In this document: positions 36,441 through 46,955 of the stretch, one piece after another | How the letters are laid out: every line of letters starts with the position of its first letter | How positions within the stretch are numbered: position 1 is the stretch's first letter | NCBI GenBank assembly: GCA_963828415.1 | Contig: CAWHEI010000012.1 | Location: 496,001 to 560,000, forward strand | Length of the DNA: 64,000 bases | Reading direction: 5' to 3' | Source: Sva-07 sp963828415 | Lineage (GTDB): Bacteria; Actinomycetota; Acidimicrobiia; Acidimicrobiales; Ilumatobacteraceae | Notes under the pieces: generated by a model | What the model was told of the DNA's origin: nothing | The model's database searches: none | The model's input: only the letters and a program-made list of their open reading frames with translations | Position numbers and translations under genes: made by a program

Positions 36441-39161
36441 TCAAGGCGAGGCGACGAAACCGCCGGCGGTGGATCGCAGCGCGTTGATGTCGAAGTCGGT
36501 CGGCAGGTACTTGATCGTGCGGTACGAGTTGCCGGAGTTCGGCAGGCCCACCGCCATGATCCGGGTGTAGCGGGTGCCGACGTACGCGAACTCCTCGAGG
36601 AACGGCTGCTGACCAGCGCCCCAGTTCACAACCACCGAATCGGCGGTCTGCTGTGTACTCCCGAGGGTGGCCCCGCCAGGCGCAGCGTTCGAGATCTGCC
36701 ACAGCAGCGTCGCCGTCCCGGCTGCGACGTTGATCTCGTAGGCGACGGCGCGTGGGCTGCAACTCGCGCCGGGCTGGGCCTGGTTGTCCATCATCGTCAG
36801 CACGTTGCCGTTCAATCGAGCATCGTGTGGCCGCTTCGGTCCCCCGCATGTGTCACCGACGATCGCAAGTTGCGGTGCGAGCGGCCCTGCCGGTTGAAGG
36901 TTCCGTGCAGGCGGCGTGCCGAGCGTCCACTCCACGTTCTTGGTGGCATGGTCGACTCGGAAGACGCCGTCCATGTGGCGCGCCGTGACGACGTAGTCGC
37001 CATCGGATTGCCGGTCGATCGCATTGATGTGGAACACGTCCCAGGCATCGGGAAAACCGGAAACTCCAGCCGGCGGAGGCTGTGACTGGTCGAAGTTCAG
37101 CGGAAACGTCGACTGGGCCGGGTTGAAGTGGTCGCTCATCGTCCATGTCCAAGGCGTCACGCCCCCGACCTCTTGGATCACGCCGTCTGCGATCGTGTCG
37201 GGGTTCGTTCCACCAGGCATTCCGAACAGGTTCACGCCGGACTTGATCGGATAGCTGATCTGCGCCCGACCATTCGGAATTCCGGGAAGTTCGACGTAGT
37301 CGTGGTGATCGGTGAGCAGCGGGGTGATCGTCTGGTGCTTGACCGTGCCGGTGCCTTGCAGGTTGGTGAGCCAGTAGCCCTGGTCCGGGTCGATGCCGAA
37401 CGGGCCGTACGACGGGGTGAATGCCAGGCGGCCGTCGGACAGCTTCTTTGCGTCCATCATCGCGGCTGTCGGCGTCTTCTTGTACCAGACCGGGGCGCCG
37501 TAGTGATCGAGAATCATCACGTACGGGCCATTGAGGGCCAGGTTCGGACTGGCGAATCCGGAGGTGGTCAGGTACCAGCCGGGGCTGGGATTGCCCGGGC
37601 GGAGCACTTCGAGGCGGGGGAAATCCGTCGGCACACACCGGAAGTGATAGCTCTGAGCGACGCCTTGGCGGGTGGTCGACAGCACGACCGGCTGGTCGGT
37701 GCGCAGCGGGAACGTCACCGTTCCCGTGCCGACCGGGGTCGCCGCGCCACCGGCGACCGACAGCGTGGCGGTCGTGAACGGCAGCAGGTCGACGCTCATC
37801 GCGACGTTCGCCGAGCCGGCACCGGCTCCGCACTCGATGACGTAGTCGGTGGCCGCAGGATTGAACGGCGGCCAGGCCGGCTTGTCGAACGAGAGCCGCT
37901 CGAGCGGCGACCCTGACGGCGCCGCCATCACGGCGAACACGTCGACGATCACGTTGGTCGGCACCGACGACACGATGCACACGCGTCGGTCGACGCCGAG
38001 TTCGATCGTTGCGAGGTTCGTCGCGGCTTCACCGGCGACGTAGTTGAGCGTCGAGACATTCGGCACCGTCCCACCGCACGGATACGCCGTCAGGAATCCA
38101 GCTCCCGCCGCGTCGGTCGACACGAAGTTGAGCATCACCGCTGCCGCGTCCGCGGCGCCGGCCTGACCGGCCACCGGGTCGAACGAGCGCACCTCGCCGG
38201 CGGCAAGTGGCTGCAGCGGACCGCCGATCCCGTTGCGACTGTCGACGACCCGCCGCCCCGCTGTGGGCGCGACGTTCGCGGTCGGCCCGAAGCCCGGCGC
38301 CGATGCGTAGAAACCGGTGACGTCGACGATCACGTGGACCGTGGTGTCGGCAATCACACACATCGTGTTGCCCGCTCCGAGCCCGACGATCGCGCCCACG
38401 GCGCGCGCTTCGCCAGTCTTGAAGTTCACGTTGGAGGCCGTGGGTGCCGGCTGTCCGCACGGAAACGCCGTCATGAAACCGGGCCGTACCGCATTGGCCG
38501 CCGTCAGGTTCACGACCGCGGCCGACGAGTTCGCAGGGATCACCGACGACGGGATCCGGACCTCACGAACCTGGAGCGGATCCAGCGCAGTGAGACCGGG
38601 TTGCCGGCTGTCGTAGACGCGTTGCGGGGCGATCGACCCGAACCGGTTCGGCCCTTCCGACCACCATCCGCTGAGGTCGATGATCAGGTCGGAGCGCCCG
38701 TGACTGAAGATGCAGACCTGGCGATTCGCGTCGGGGATCGCCACGACCAGGTTGGGAGTGGCGAATGCGCCGCGGGCATTGAGGTTCGACGTGTCCGGGC
38801 GGCCCGCCGCGCACGGGTACACCGTGAAGTAGTCGACGTCACTGTTGACCGCGGTCATCGAGAACGCCACCGCCTGAGCGGTCGAAGGGATGTCAGCGCC
38901 GATGTTGACGACCATCGTGCACCCGGCATCGATCGGCGCACGAACGCCACCGATGTTGTTGCGCGTGTCGACGAGCCGCACCGGATTGATCGGCGTGTAG
39001 CTCAGCAATGGAGATGTCGTGGCCGTTCCGCCCGTTGGCTGTGGCGCACACGTGACGGTGGCGCTGGCCGCCTGGGCGGGCGTCGCCGTGGCGATGACAA
39101 CCGGTACGACCACTCCGAGCATGCTGGCGACCACGACGAGTGGCCCGACGATCCGTCTCAT
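36441..39161 (-). CDS. Large secreted arylsulfotransferase-like protein with three PVRLVDTR domains
   Basis: This 906-aa exported protein starts MRRIVGPLVVVASMLGVVV and has a signal peptide to about residue 32 (TPAQAA). Three related beta domains follow at about 50-165, 165-285 and 285-415, each opening with an RLVDTR/RVYDSR/RVVDSR motif and closing with an IIDLSGWW/VIVDVTGFY/VIVDVFAVM strand; paired Cys in YPCAAG and QVCIFS recur. A cadherin-like domain (about 420-510) and an arylsulfotransferase-type propeller (about 520-906; LTDHHDYVELPGIPNGR, DVFHINAIDRQSDGDYVV, HMDGVFRVDHATKNVEWTLG) complete it. Sulfotransfer from phenolic sulfates is family knowledge; the substrate here is unknown. A GTG at 39188 is an alternative start. 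Confidence 0.78.
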   Translation of the reverse strand: MRRIVGPLVVVASMLGVVVPVVIATATPAQAASATVTCAPQPTGGTATTSPLLSYTPINPVRLVDTRNNIGGVRAPIDAGCTMVVNIGADIPSTAQAVAFSMTAVNSDVDYFTVYPCAAGRPDTSNLNARGAFATPNLVVAIPDANRQVCIFSHGRSDLIIDLSGWWSEGPNRFGSIAPQRVYDSRQPGLTALDPLQVREVRIPSSVIPANSSAAVVNLTAANAVRPGFMTAFPCGQPAPTASNVNFKTGEARAVGAIVGLGAGNTMCVIADTTVHVIVDVTGFYASAPGFGPTANVAPTAGRRVVDSRNGIGGPLQPLAAGEVRSFDPVAGQAGAADAAAVMLNFVSTDAAGAGFLTAYPCGGTVPNVSTLNYVAGEAATNLATIELGVDRRVCIVSSVPTNVIVDVFAVMAAPSGSPLERLSFDKPAWPPFNPAATDYVIECGAGAGSANVAMSVDLLPFTTATLSVAGGAATPVGTGTVTFPLRTDQPVVLSTTRQGVAQSYHFRCVPTDFPRLEVLRPGNPSPGWYLTTSGFASPNLALNGPYVMILDHYGAPVWYKKTPTAAMMDAKKLSDGRLAFTPSYGPFGIDPDQGYWLTNLQGTGTVKHQTITPLLTDHHDYVELPGIPNGRAQISYPIKSGVNLFGMPGGTNPDTIADGVIQEVGGVTPWTWTMSDHFNPAQSTFPLNFDQSQPPPAGVSGFPDAWDVFHINAIDRQSDGDYVVTARHMDGVFRVDHATKNVEWTLGTPPARNLQPAGPLAPQLAIVGDTCGGPKRPHDARLNGNVLTMMDNQAQPGASCSPRAVAYEINVAAGTATLLWQISNAAPGGATLGSTQQTADSVVVNWGAGQQPFLEEFAYVGTRYTRIMAVGLPNSGNSYRTIKYLPTDFDINALRSTAGGFVASP

Positions 39162-39285
39162 CGCGCCCGACCGTAGTCGCAACGACACCCGGATGGCAGT
39201 CGACGTACGGGATGTGGCGCAAGGCTCAACGGTTTGGGACGATTCCGAAGGAGCGATGACGCACCGCCGATCATCCGGAGCATCC

Positions 39286-39336
39286 GATTTGTGTGAGCGC
39301 AGATCGCCCGATGGGACATCGTCGCTCGCACAAATC
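39286..39336. repeat. GATTTGTGTGAGCG palindrome
   Basis: Arms GATTTGTGTGAGCG (39286-39299) and CGCTCGCACAAATC (39323-39336) enclose 23 nt, with one mismatch. It has the same TTTGTGTGA core as the next palindrome. Confidence 0.6.
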
Positions 39337-39358
39337 GCGGGGTTCGGAGGTCGTTGGT

Positions 39359-39407
39359 GTTTGTGTGACCAACGATCGCCGACTCATTCGTTGTTGCTCA
39401 CACAAAC
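39359..39407. repeat. GTTTGTGTGACCAACGA palindrome
   Basis: The left arm GTTTGTGTGACCAACGA (39359-39375) faces TCGTTGTTGCTCACACAAAC (39388-39407), with a small bulge. It lies 22 nt from the previous palindrome and shares its TTTGTGTGA/TCACACAAA ends. Confidence 0.6.
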
Positions 39408-39472
39408 GCCGATCAGTCCAGGACCCGAGCTCTCTCCGAACACTCCGATGAGCCCCAGGCGCATCCTGTGCG

Positions 39473-41169
<1,697 letters not shown>

Positions 41170-41231
41170 GACGACGACCAGTATGGACGGCGCCGCCTCG
41201 TTCGCCGCAGGCAGTTCGGTCGGAGTACAAC

Positions 41232-41966
41232 GTGGAGATGACTCCACTCGAGATCGTCCAGCAGACCTCTCCGACCATCAACCAGGCCGGCAATCGCTTC
41301 TACTTCGACGCCGACACTCTGGCGAAGGGCAAGGAGCTCGGCCTCGACGGCTTCCGGTTCTATTTCCTCGGCCGCGGCGGCGTGCTCGGCGATGTCGACC
41401 CGGCGGTGATCGTGTCAGCCTTCGGCTATTTCAGCCCAGGGGTCGTCGAACTCATGTGGGATTCGGCGAGGCAGATCATGGCCCCACGGGAAGCGGCGAG
41501 CGAGTACCTCGCCTGCGCTGATCGCTTCGGTATCGCCAAGCTCGACGGCATCGACGTCCTCGACGCGTTCAACGACGCCGCCGAGGCGATCGTCGCGTCG
41601 GTCGACCGATCGGCGCTGCCACTGTTCGCCGGCATCGCCGCCGAACCGCTCCCCGACCATCCGGCAGCACGCGCCTACCGCAACGTGTGCATCCTGCGAG
41701 AGCTGCGCGGCAGCATCCACCTCCTGGCGATCGTCGCCACGGGCGTCTCACCGTTGGTCGCCCACACGATCCGGCGCCCCGATGACGTCACGTCGTTCGG
41801 CTGGGAGTCCGCGCCCGACATCTCCGACGACGATCGCGCCCGCCTCGACGTCGCCGACGAACTCACCGATCGCCTGCTCGTCCGCTCGATCGAGGCCCTC
41901 AGCGACGCCCAGCGCGACGCGTTCGTCACCGGCGTCGAGGTCATCGGCGCCCATCTCGACTGCTGA
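41232..41966 (+). CDS. SCO6745-like helical protein
   Basis: This 244-aa protein starts at GTG 41232 (MTPLEIVQQTSPTINQAGNR from the next Met), chosen because GGAG lies 6 nt upstream; ATG 41238 would leave no room for a ribosome site. The pattern SPTINQAGNRFYF, LDGFRFYFLGRGGVLGDVDP, FGYFSPGVVELMWDSARQIM and RGSIHLLAIVATGVSPLVAH matches the SCO6745 family of actinobacteria. No function is established. It is divergent from glnS and ends just before a partial tRNA copy, so it marks the left flank of the decayed element. Confidence 0.7.
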   Translation: MEMTPLEIVQQTSPTINQAGNRFYFDADTLAKGKELGLDGFRFYFLGRGGVLGDVDPAVIVSAFGYFSPGVVELMWDSARQIMAPREAASEYLACADRFGIAKLDGIDVLDAFNDAAEAIVASVDRSALPLFAGIAAEPLPDHPAARAYRNVCILRELRGSIHLLAIVATGVSPLVAHTIRRPDDVTSFGWESAPDISDDDRARLDVADELTDRLLVRSIEALSDAQRDAFVTGVEVIGAHLDC

Positions 41967-41978
41967 CCGGGCCACGGG

Positions 41979-42012
41979 CGGGATTCGAACCCGTGCCGCC
42001 ACCTCGAGAGGG
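41979..42012 (-). repeat. Partial tRNA-Glu copy (candidate attachment-site scar)
   Basis: Thirty-three of 34 nt match the segment from anticodon loop to T-arm of the intact tRNA-Glu at 46965-46998, including 26 identical bases in a row. Both are on the minus strand, so they are direct repeats about 5 kb apart. The 5' half of the tRNA is absent here, and the acceptor end (CCGTGGC) does not match the intact gene's (ACGGGCT). Confidence 0.65.
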
Positions 42013-42199
42013 CGACTGAGACTGTCCGGCTCGTGTTGTCTGATGCCGTCTTGTGTGGCCTGAGCAGGGCTAACGCCACACGCCGTGTTGCCTCGTGTCG
42101 TCTGATATCGGCCAGTACCGCTGCGTGGAGTGGCAAGTGGATTGGCAAGACGTCCGGCCGGGGAGGGCTTGGGCGCCCGACCGACTGCCGATCGTGGGT

Positions 42200-42613
42200 T
42201 CAGGAGCGGTCGAGTGTGAGAGCGCGCACGTTCGCCGGGAATCCGGGCGAGTTGACGAGCCGGTGGTCGTCGGTGAGCAAGGCCCCGCCGAGTTCGGCAG
42301 CGAGCGCGACGCAGACGGCATCGGCCATCGTCATGTTGTGACGAAATCGCCACGCTGCGGCGATCAACGGTCCGGGTTGCGCTCGGCGCAGGTGCCATCG
42401 ATCGAGCCGGCCCAACACTGTCGCGGCGCCCTCCTCGGTCAGCGTCCGAGCCACGACCGTCTGATGTCGCACGACCCCGGCGACTTCGACGTAGAAGTGC
42501 CCGGGCACCCAGCCGACGGCATCGGTCGGAAGCAGTCGTGCGAGACGCCGACCGTGGGCGGTGTTGGCGAGGATCTCGACGCCAGCGGACGCGTCGATGA
42601 CAACGGGCGTCAC
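42200..42613 (-). CDS. vapC: PIN-domain ribonuclease toxin (VapC-like)
   Basis: This 137-aa PIN-domain protein has the acidic active-site set in place: Asp7 in VVIDASAGVEIL, Glu43 in FYVEVAGVVR, Asp98 in MTMADAVCVALA and Asp115/116 in LLTDDHRL. These bind Mg2+ and cleave RNA in the family (tRNA or rRNA for characterised VapC proteins). Its ATG overlaps by 4 nt the stop of a small upstream gene that would encode the antitoxin. It lies within the decayed tRNA-Glu element, a common place for TA modules. Confidence 0.85.
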   Translation of the reverse strand: MTPVVIDASAGVEILANTAHGRRLARLLPTDAVGWVPGHFYVEVAGVVRHQTVVARTLTEEGAATVLGRLDRWHLRRAQPGPLIAAAWRFRHNMTMADAVCVALAAELGGALLTDDHRLVNSPGFPANVRALTLDRS

Positions 42614-42813
42614 GCGTGTTCGGACTCGGCGCGGATCGTCTCGAGTACGGCCGCTGCATCCAAGGATTCGAGCTCAGGTTCCGGTTCGATGGAGAGCTCG
42701 TCGATGAGCAAACGGAACGCGGCCGGGGAGCAGTCCTCCTCCGGATTCGCAACGACCACCCGGTCGTGCAACTCGTCAGCGCGTCGTGCGATGCAGAGCA
42801 GGGTACTCGCCAC
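42610..42813 (-). CDS. Putative antitoxin partner of the PIN toxin
   Basis: This 67-aa acidic protein starts at GTG 42813 (ASTLLCIARRADELHDRVVV) and ends DAAAVLETIRAESEHA. The N-terminal half is a possible short DNA-binding or dimerisation segment; the C-terminal half is Glu-rich, as expected for a toxin-wrapping antitoxin tail. No standard VapB, MazE or PhdYefM signature is visible, so the assignment rests on size, charge and the 4-nt overlap with the PIN gene. The start is uncertain because the frame stays open far upstream. Confidence 0.5.
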   Translation of the reverse strand: MASTLLCIARRADELHDRVVVANPEEDCSPAAFRLLIDELSIEPEPELESLDAAAVLETIRAESEHA

Positions 42814-43122
42814 GAGCGACACCCCGCATGCGCCGAACGCTTGCGGAAGCCCCGATGCGACTGACTCAGCCGGGACGCCCGCGAAAGTGTTGCACTGCAC
42901 TTGGGTCGATACCTGGCGACCGGGATCACCTGCGGACTGTGATTGTGCCTGACACCGACGGAGCATTGTCGGGCTTGGCCTTCGGCTGGGACCGACGCTT
43001 GAGTCGGCGCACGTACCGGGCACGTTTCGCCGGTACCGAAGCGAGCGGCGTTCGGTTTCTGATGGCGGTTGGCGCGGCTTGTGGCAACGTGTGGGTCGGA
43101 TCGCCGAAGATCGCTGCGCCTC
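42814..43122. other. 309-nt spacer, no gene recognised
   Basis: This lies between the divergent antitoxin and first CorA genes. It must carry both promoters. A short GTACCGGG...CCGGTAC-type dyad is visible around 43013-43035; otherwise I see nothing. The frames running through it lack start signals and family motifs. Confidence 0.4.
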
Positions 43123-44136
43123 ATGTACCCATCGACCCCATCCCCAGCAGATTGCGCCGCCACCGCGGTGCGCACGCGCGCGTGGCGAGCAGGCGAGCTG
43201 ATCGCGGAGGGCTTCCCGGTTGCGGACGTCTCCGAGCATCTTGCTGCGGACCCGAACGTCGTTGTGTGGGTTGACATGTGCGAACCTGACCGCGAGAAAC
43301 TCCTGGTCCTTGCTGATGAGTTGTCGTTGCACGACCTTGCGGTCGAGGATGCGCTCGGGCCGCATCAGCGCCCCAAGCTCGATCACTACGACACCCACCA
43401 GTTCCTGTCGATTCATGCCGTTCGCCTCGATCCCGACAGCGGGGAACTCGACGAGACCGAGATCGACGCGTTCATCAATCCCCGGTGGATGATCACGATC
43501 CGCAAGAACGACCGGTTCCCGATCGAACCGGTGATGCAACGCTGGGACCGTTCGACCGCCCTGACACACCACGGCGTCGCGTTCTTGCTGTACGGGCTGC
43601 TGGATCATGTCGTCGACCAGTACTTCGTCGCCGTTGATCGCTTCGACGAGTTCTACGACACGCTCAGCCAGGCGCTGTTCGACGAACGGCCACTCGATCC
43701 GACCGACCAACGGCACTGGTTCGCGATGCGTCGGTCACTCGTGCGGTTCCACCGGCTCGTGGTGTCGATGCGCGAAGCGGTGTCGGCGATCATGCGACGC
43801 GAGCAGAATCTTGCTGGCGATCTCTTCCCGTACTATCAGGACGTGTACGACCACGTGCTGCGGATCGGTGAGTCGTCCGACGCCTTGCGTGACCTCGGTG
43901 CGACGATCGTCGAGACCAACCTGACGTTGCGAGACTTCCGCCAGAACCAAGTCGTCAAGCGGGTCGGCAGCTGGGCAGCCATCATCGCAGTGCCGACGCT
44001 GATCACTGGCTACTACGGAATGAACGTCCCCTATCCCGGCTCGGGCACCACGGCCGGTGTCGTCGTGTCCGCTGCGCTCGCTCTCGGTCTCCCGGTCGGG
44101 CTCTTCGCGTACTTCCGCCATCGAGACTGGCTCTGA
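43123..44136 (+). CDS. corA: CorA-family divalent cation transporter, first copy
   Basis: This 337-aa protein has a soluble N-terminal funnel domain (NVVVWVDMCEPDREKLLVLA, HDLAVEDALGPHQRPKLDHYD) and two C-terminal membrane helices. The CorA selectivity signature GMN is present in ITGYYGMNVPYPG between TM1 (SWAAIIAVPTLITGY) and TM2 (AALALGLPVGLFAYF). It would conduct Mg2+ or Co2+ as a homopentamer. ATG 43123 is preferred; GTG/ATG starts upstream to 43069 remain possible. A second CorA gene follows 3 nt later, and both share VEDAxHxHQRPKL. Confidence 0.87.
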   Translation: MYPSTPSPADCAATAVRTRAWRAGELIAEGFPVADVSEHLAADPNVVVWVDMCEPDREKLLVLADELSLHDLAVEDALGPHQRPKLDHYDTHQFLSIHAVRLDPDSGELDETEIDAFINPRWMITIRKNDRFPIEPVMQRWDRSTALTHHGVAFLLYGLLDHVVDQYFVAVDRFDEFYDTLSQALFDERPLDPTDQRHWFAMRRSLVRFHRLVVSMREAVSAIMRREQNLAGDLFPYYQDVYDHVLRIGESSDALRDLGATIVETNLTLRDFRQNQVVKRVGSWAAIIAVPTLITGYYGMNVPYPGSGTTAGVVVSAALALGLPVGLFAYFRHRDWL

Positions 44137-44139
44137 CCC

Positions 44140-45288
44140 GTGCCACATCCCAAGCAACCGAGAATCCGGTCCCTCGTGCGGACCCGCCGGCCGACCCGCG
44201 AACGCGCCGCCAGCTTCGAACACCACGACGACGGACTCAATGCCGACACCTCGGCTCCACGGCAGGCATCACCCATTGTCGACAGTGCCATTTATCTCGA
44301 CGGACAACGCGTCGCCACGATGGACACGATCGCCGACACCGTCGCCCAACTCGACCGCCGACCCGGCGGCTGTGCCTGGATCGGCCTGTACCGGCCCACC
44401 GACACCGAGGTCCACGCGCTCGCCGAACAGTTCGGGCTCCACCACCTTGCGGTCGAGGACGCCATCCACGCACACCAACGCCCCAAGCTCGAACGCTACG
44501 ACGACACCCTGTTCGTCGTGCTCCGCCCGGCGCGCTACCGGGACGACCTCGAAGAGGTCGAGTTCGGTGAGGTCCACCTGTTCACCGGCGCCAACTTCGT
44601 CCTCACCGTCCGCCACAGCGAAGCTCCCGAGTTCACCAGCGTCCGGCGACGACTCGAGGATCAACCCGACCTGCTCCGCCAAGGCCCCGAAGCGGTCCTG
44701 TACGCCGTCATGGACCAAGTGGTCGACGGCTACTACCCGGTCGTCACCGGGCTCGGCAACGACATCGACGAAATCGAGATCGAGGTGTTCTCGGGCGCCC
44801 CCGAGGTCTCCCGCCGCATCTACGAACTGTCACGTGAAGTCGCCGACTTCCACCGCGCCGCCCGACCACTCGCACAGGTGATCGCCGACCTGCGATCCGG
44901 GTTCGACAAGTACGCGGTCGACGATGAACTCCAGCGTTACCTCCGCGACGTCGAGGACCATCTCACGCAGATCACCGAACGCATCGAGGAATACCGCACG
45001 GCGCTGCGCGACATGCTCACCGTCAACGCCACGCTCGTCGCTCAACGCCAGAACGACGAGATGCGACGCCTCACCGAGACCAGCAACGCCCAGAACGAGG
45101 AAGTCAAGAAGATCTCCGCCTGGGCAGCCATCCTGTTCGCGCCCACACTCATCGGAACCATCTACGGCATGAACTTCACCCACATGCCCGAACTCGACTG
45201 GCGATACGGGTACCCCGTCGCGCTCGGCCTCATGCTCCTCACTTGCGCCACGCTCTACTACGTGTTCAAACGCCGCGATTGGCTCTAG
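44140..45288 (+). CDS. corA: CorA-family divalent cation transporter, second copy
   Basis: This 382-aa paralogue of the preceding gene starts at GTG 44140, 3 nt after its stop. It has a longer basic N-terminal extension (PHPKQPRIRSLVRTRRPTRE) ahead of the funnel domain (FGLHHLAVEDAIHAHQRPKL). The long stalk helix NATLVAQRQNDEMRRLTETS leads to TM1 ISAWAAILFAPTLIGTIYG, the GMN signature in IYGMNFTHMPEL, and TM2 GLMLLTCATLYYVFKRRDWL. Two adjacent, divergent CorA proteins could form separate or mixed pentamers; nothing in the sequence decides this. Both lie inside the tRNA-Glu element. Confidence 0.88.
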   Translation: MPHPKQPRIRSLVRTRRPTRERAASFEHHDDGLNADTSAPRQASPIVDSAIYLDGQRVATMDTIADTVAQLDRRPGGCAWIGLYRPTDTEVHALAEQFGLHHLAVEDAIHAHQRPKLERYDDTLFVVLRPARYRDDLEEVEFGEVHLFTGANFVLTVRHSEAPEFTSVRRRLEDQPDLLRQGPEAVLYAVMDQVVDGYYPVVTGLGNDIDEIEIEVFSGAPEVSRRIYELSREVADFHRAARPLAQVIADLRSGFDKYAVDDELQRYLRDVEDHLTQITERIEEYRTALRDMLTVNATLVAQRQNDEMRRLTETSNAQNEEVKKISAWAAILFAPTLIGTIYGMNFTHMPELDWRYGYPVALGLMLLTCATLYYVFKRRDWL

Positions 45289-45507
45289 ACATCGATGCGC
45301 AGCCAATAGTGCGACGTCCGCGACGTTGAACATCGAACACAGGAGATCACCCCGCGTGAAGCGCTGTATCGCAGGCCGGTCTGACGACTCCTCGAGCAGA
45401 ACGGAGCCACGGTCATCACAGAGAAGCATCACCGGATCGGGGCCGTACCCGAGCGGTCTCCCATGCGCCGGGTTCGCGAGTGTCGACGACGGTGGGTCTC
45501 GCCGACT

Positions 45508-46440
45508 TCAGGTCCTTCGACGGCGAACCACGGTGACGACGGCGACGACCACCAGGCCGACGACGAGACCGATCAGGGCAGAGATCAACGTGTTGACCAA
45601 CCATGCGGCGACCCCGCCGACGGCATCGAGATCGGCCACCGCGTTCTCGAGGTCGTGCACGAGGTCATAGGGGGTGTGCCAGCCGAGTTCTGCTGCGCCG
45701 ACCAACAGGATGTGCCCACCCACCCACAGCATCGCCGCCATGCCGATCACCGACAGCGCCGCCAGCAACTTGGGCATCGCGTGGACCATGTAGCGCCCGA
45801 CTCGCTGCGAACCCTCCGTGGGCCGCTGGCTGAGCATCAGGCCGACGTCGTCCATCTTGACGATGAGCGCGACCACCCCGTAGACGATCCCGGTGATCAG
45901 TACGGCGACGACGACGAGAATGATCGCGCGTTGCAGCAGACCCTCGTCGAGCACCTCCTTGAGGGCGATCACCATGATCTCCGCCGACAGGATGAAATCG
46001 GTTCGCACGGCACCGGCGACGACCTTCGCTTCGGCGTCGGCACCTTGGACGACCGCCGGCGCGTGCTCGTCACCGTGGTCGCGGTGAGTGAGGCGGTGGT
46101 GGATCTTCTCGGCACCTTCGAAGCAGAGGTACGTGCCGCCGATCATCAAGATGATTTCGACCAGCAGCGGTGCCACAGCGCTCAGGAGCAACGCCGCAGG
46201 AAGGATGAACAGCAGCTTGTTGCGCAGCGAACCCTTGGCGATCTTCCCGATGATCGGCAGCTCGCGATTGGCCGTGAGGCCCTGTACGTACGCCGGTGTG
46301 ACGGCGGTGTCGTCCACGACCACACCTGCGGCCTTCACGCTCGCTCGACCGGCTGCCGCGCCGACGTCGTCAACCGACGATGCCGCCAACTTGGCGAGCG
46401 CAGCGACGTCGTCGAGTAGGGCCGCAAGCCCTCCTGCCAT
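45508..46440 (-). CDS. DUF808 family membrane protein
   Basis: This 310-aa protein starts MAGGLAALLDDVAALAKLAA at 46440, with GAAGGAGC about 6 nt upstream. The family opening continues SSVDDVGAAAGRASVKAAGV and VDDTAVTPAYVQGL. About five or six hydrophobic segments follow (LLFILPAALLLSAVAPLLVE; ILVVVAVLITGIVYGVVALI; MPKLLAALSVIGMAAMLWVG). DUF808 proteins are integral membrane proteins of unknown function. The frame is open upstream to 46695, but that part encodes a piece of integrase, so it is not the true N-terminus. Confidence 0.85.
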   Translation of the reverse strand: MAGGLAALLDDVAALAKLAASSVDDVGAAAGRASVKAAGVVVDDTAVTPAYVQGLTANRELPIIGKIAKGSLRNKLLFILPAALLLSAVAPLLVEIILMIGGTYLCFEGAEKIHHRLTHRDHGDEHAPAVVQGADAEAKVVAGAVRTDFILSAEIMVIALKEVLDEGLLQRAIILVVVAVLITGIVYGVVALIVKMDDVGLMLSQRPTEGSQRVGRYMVHAMPKLLAALSVIGMAAMLWVGGHILLVGAAELGWHTPYDLVHDLENAVADLDAVGGVAAWLVNTLISALIGLVVGLVVVAVVTVVRRRRT

Positions 46441-46459
46441 GTTGCTCCTTCGTGCCGGC

Positions 46460-46844
46460 GAAAGAAGTCGACGATACTTCGTCCCTGCTCGTCGTCGCAG
46501 CACTCGTCCGAGCGCCTCCGGCGAAGGCGGTGTGATGTCCGACGCCGGCATCAGCGAGCGATCGATGTGGCCCCGTGTCTCCTTGACCGTCTTCGGCGAG
46601 AAGTCAGGCGCTGCGAACTCGAACCAGGCCTCGAGCAGCTCCCCGACCGTCGCAGTCGTTCGAACCGTCAGGCCGCGCTCGGCCTCGGTGACCATCTCAG
46701 CGGGCGCCGTCTGCGCCTCGCGCTTCCGCCACGTACGGTCCGCGTGGCGTACCGCTTGTTGCCGGTGAGCGGATCGGGACCGAGGAAGACCCTCAGTCCC
46801 ACGACACCCCTCGACACCGCTCGCTGCCGCATGAAACCCTTCAT
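46460..46844 (-). pseudogene. Truncated tyrosine integrase remnant
   Basis: The N-terminal part of a phage-type integrase is spread over two frames. MKGFMRQRAVSRGVVGLRVF then GPDPLTGNKRYATRTV is the AP2-like arm-binding domain; after a frame change near 46735, KREAQTAPAEMVTEAERG then TATVGELLEAWFEFAAPDFS and KTVKETRGHIDRSLMPA form the SAM-like core-binding domain. The sequence diverges after HIDRSLMPA, and the catalytic domain with the Arg-His-Arg-Tyr residues is gone. It lies 112 nt 3' of tRNA-Glu and in its orientation, as integrases of tRNA-inserting elements often do. Confidence 0.65.
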
Positions 46845-46901
46845 CCGACTTCTCCTTCCAGAGAGATTGGCCAGAGACGGCAACGAGTCCAGAAAACCAG
46901 G

Positions 46902-46936
46902 AGAGCCACTCTTCTAGAAATCGGAAGAGTGGCTCT
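46902..46936. terminator. Hairpin between tRNA-Glu and integrase remnant
   Basis: This perfect 12-bp inverted repeat (AGAGCCACTCTT and complement) has an 11-nt loop, 20 nt 3' of the tRNA-Glu gene. Its position suggests a terminator for the tRNA transcript, although no long T-run follows. Confidence 0.5.
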
Positions 46937-46955
46937 GACCTGGTACTTTGCTTGG

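Larger units (their letters stand above)
39162..39472. other. 311-nt spacer with two palindromes, no gene
   Basis: This lies between the arylsulfotransferase start and the GlnRS stop, both on the minus strand. It holds two separate inverted repeats (annotated separately) and no convincing coding frame. The arylsulfotransferase promoter should be in its left part, 39162-39280. Confidence 0.6.

Noticed and set aside
41748..43277. 509-codon minus-strand frame across the tRNA fragment and CorA start
   Set aside because: It runs through the partial tRNA copy and two real genes and contains no recognisable domain.
45289..45507. Small gene between corA and the DUF808 gene
   Set aside because: An AGGAG precedes a GTG at about 45356, but the translation shows no motif and runs through unrelated DNA antisense to the DUF808 gene.
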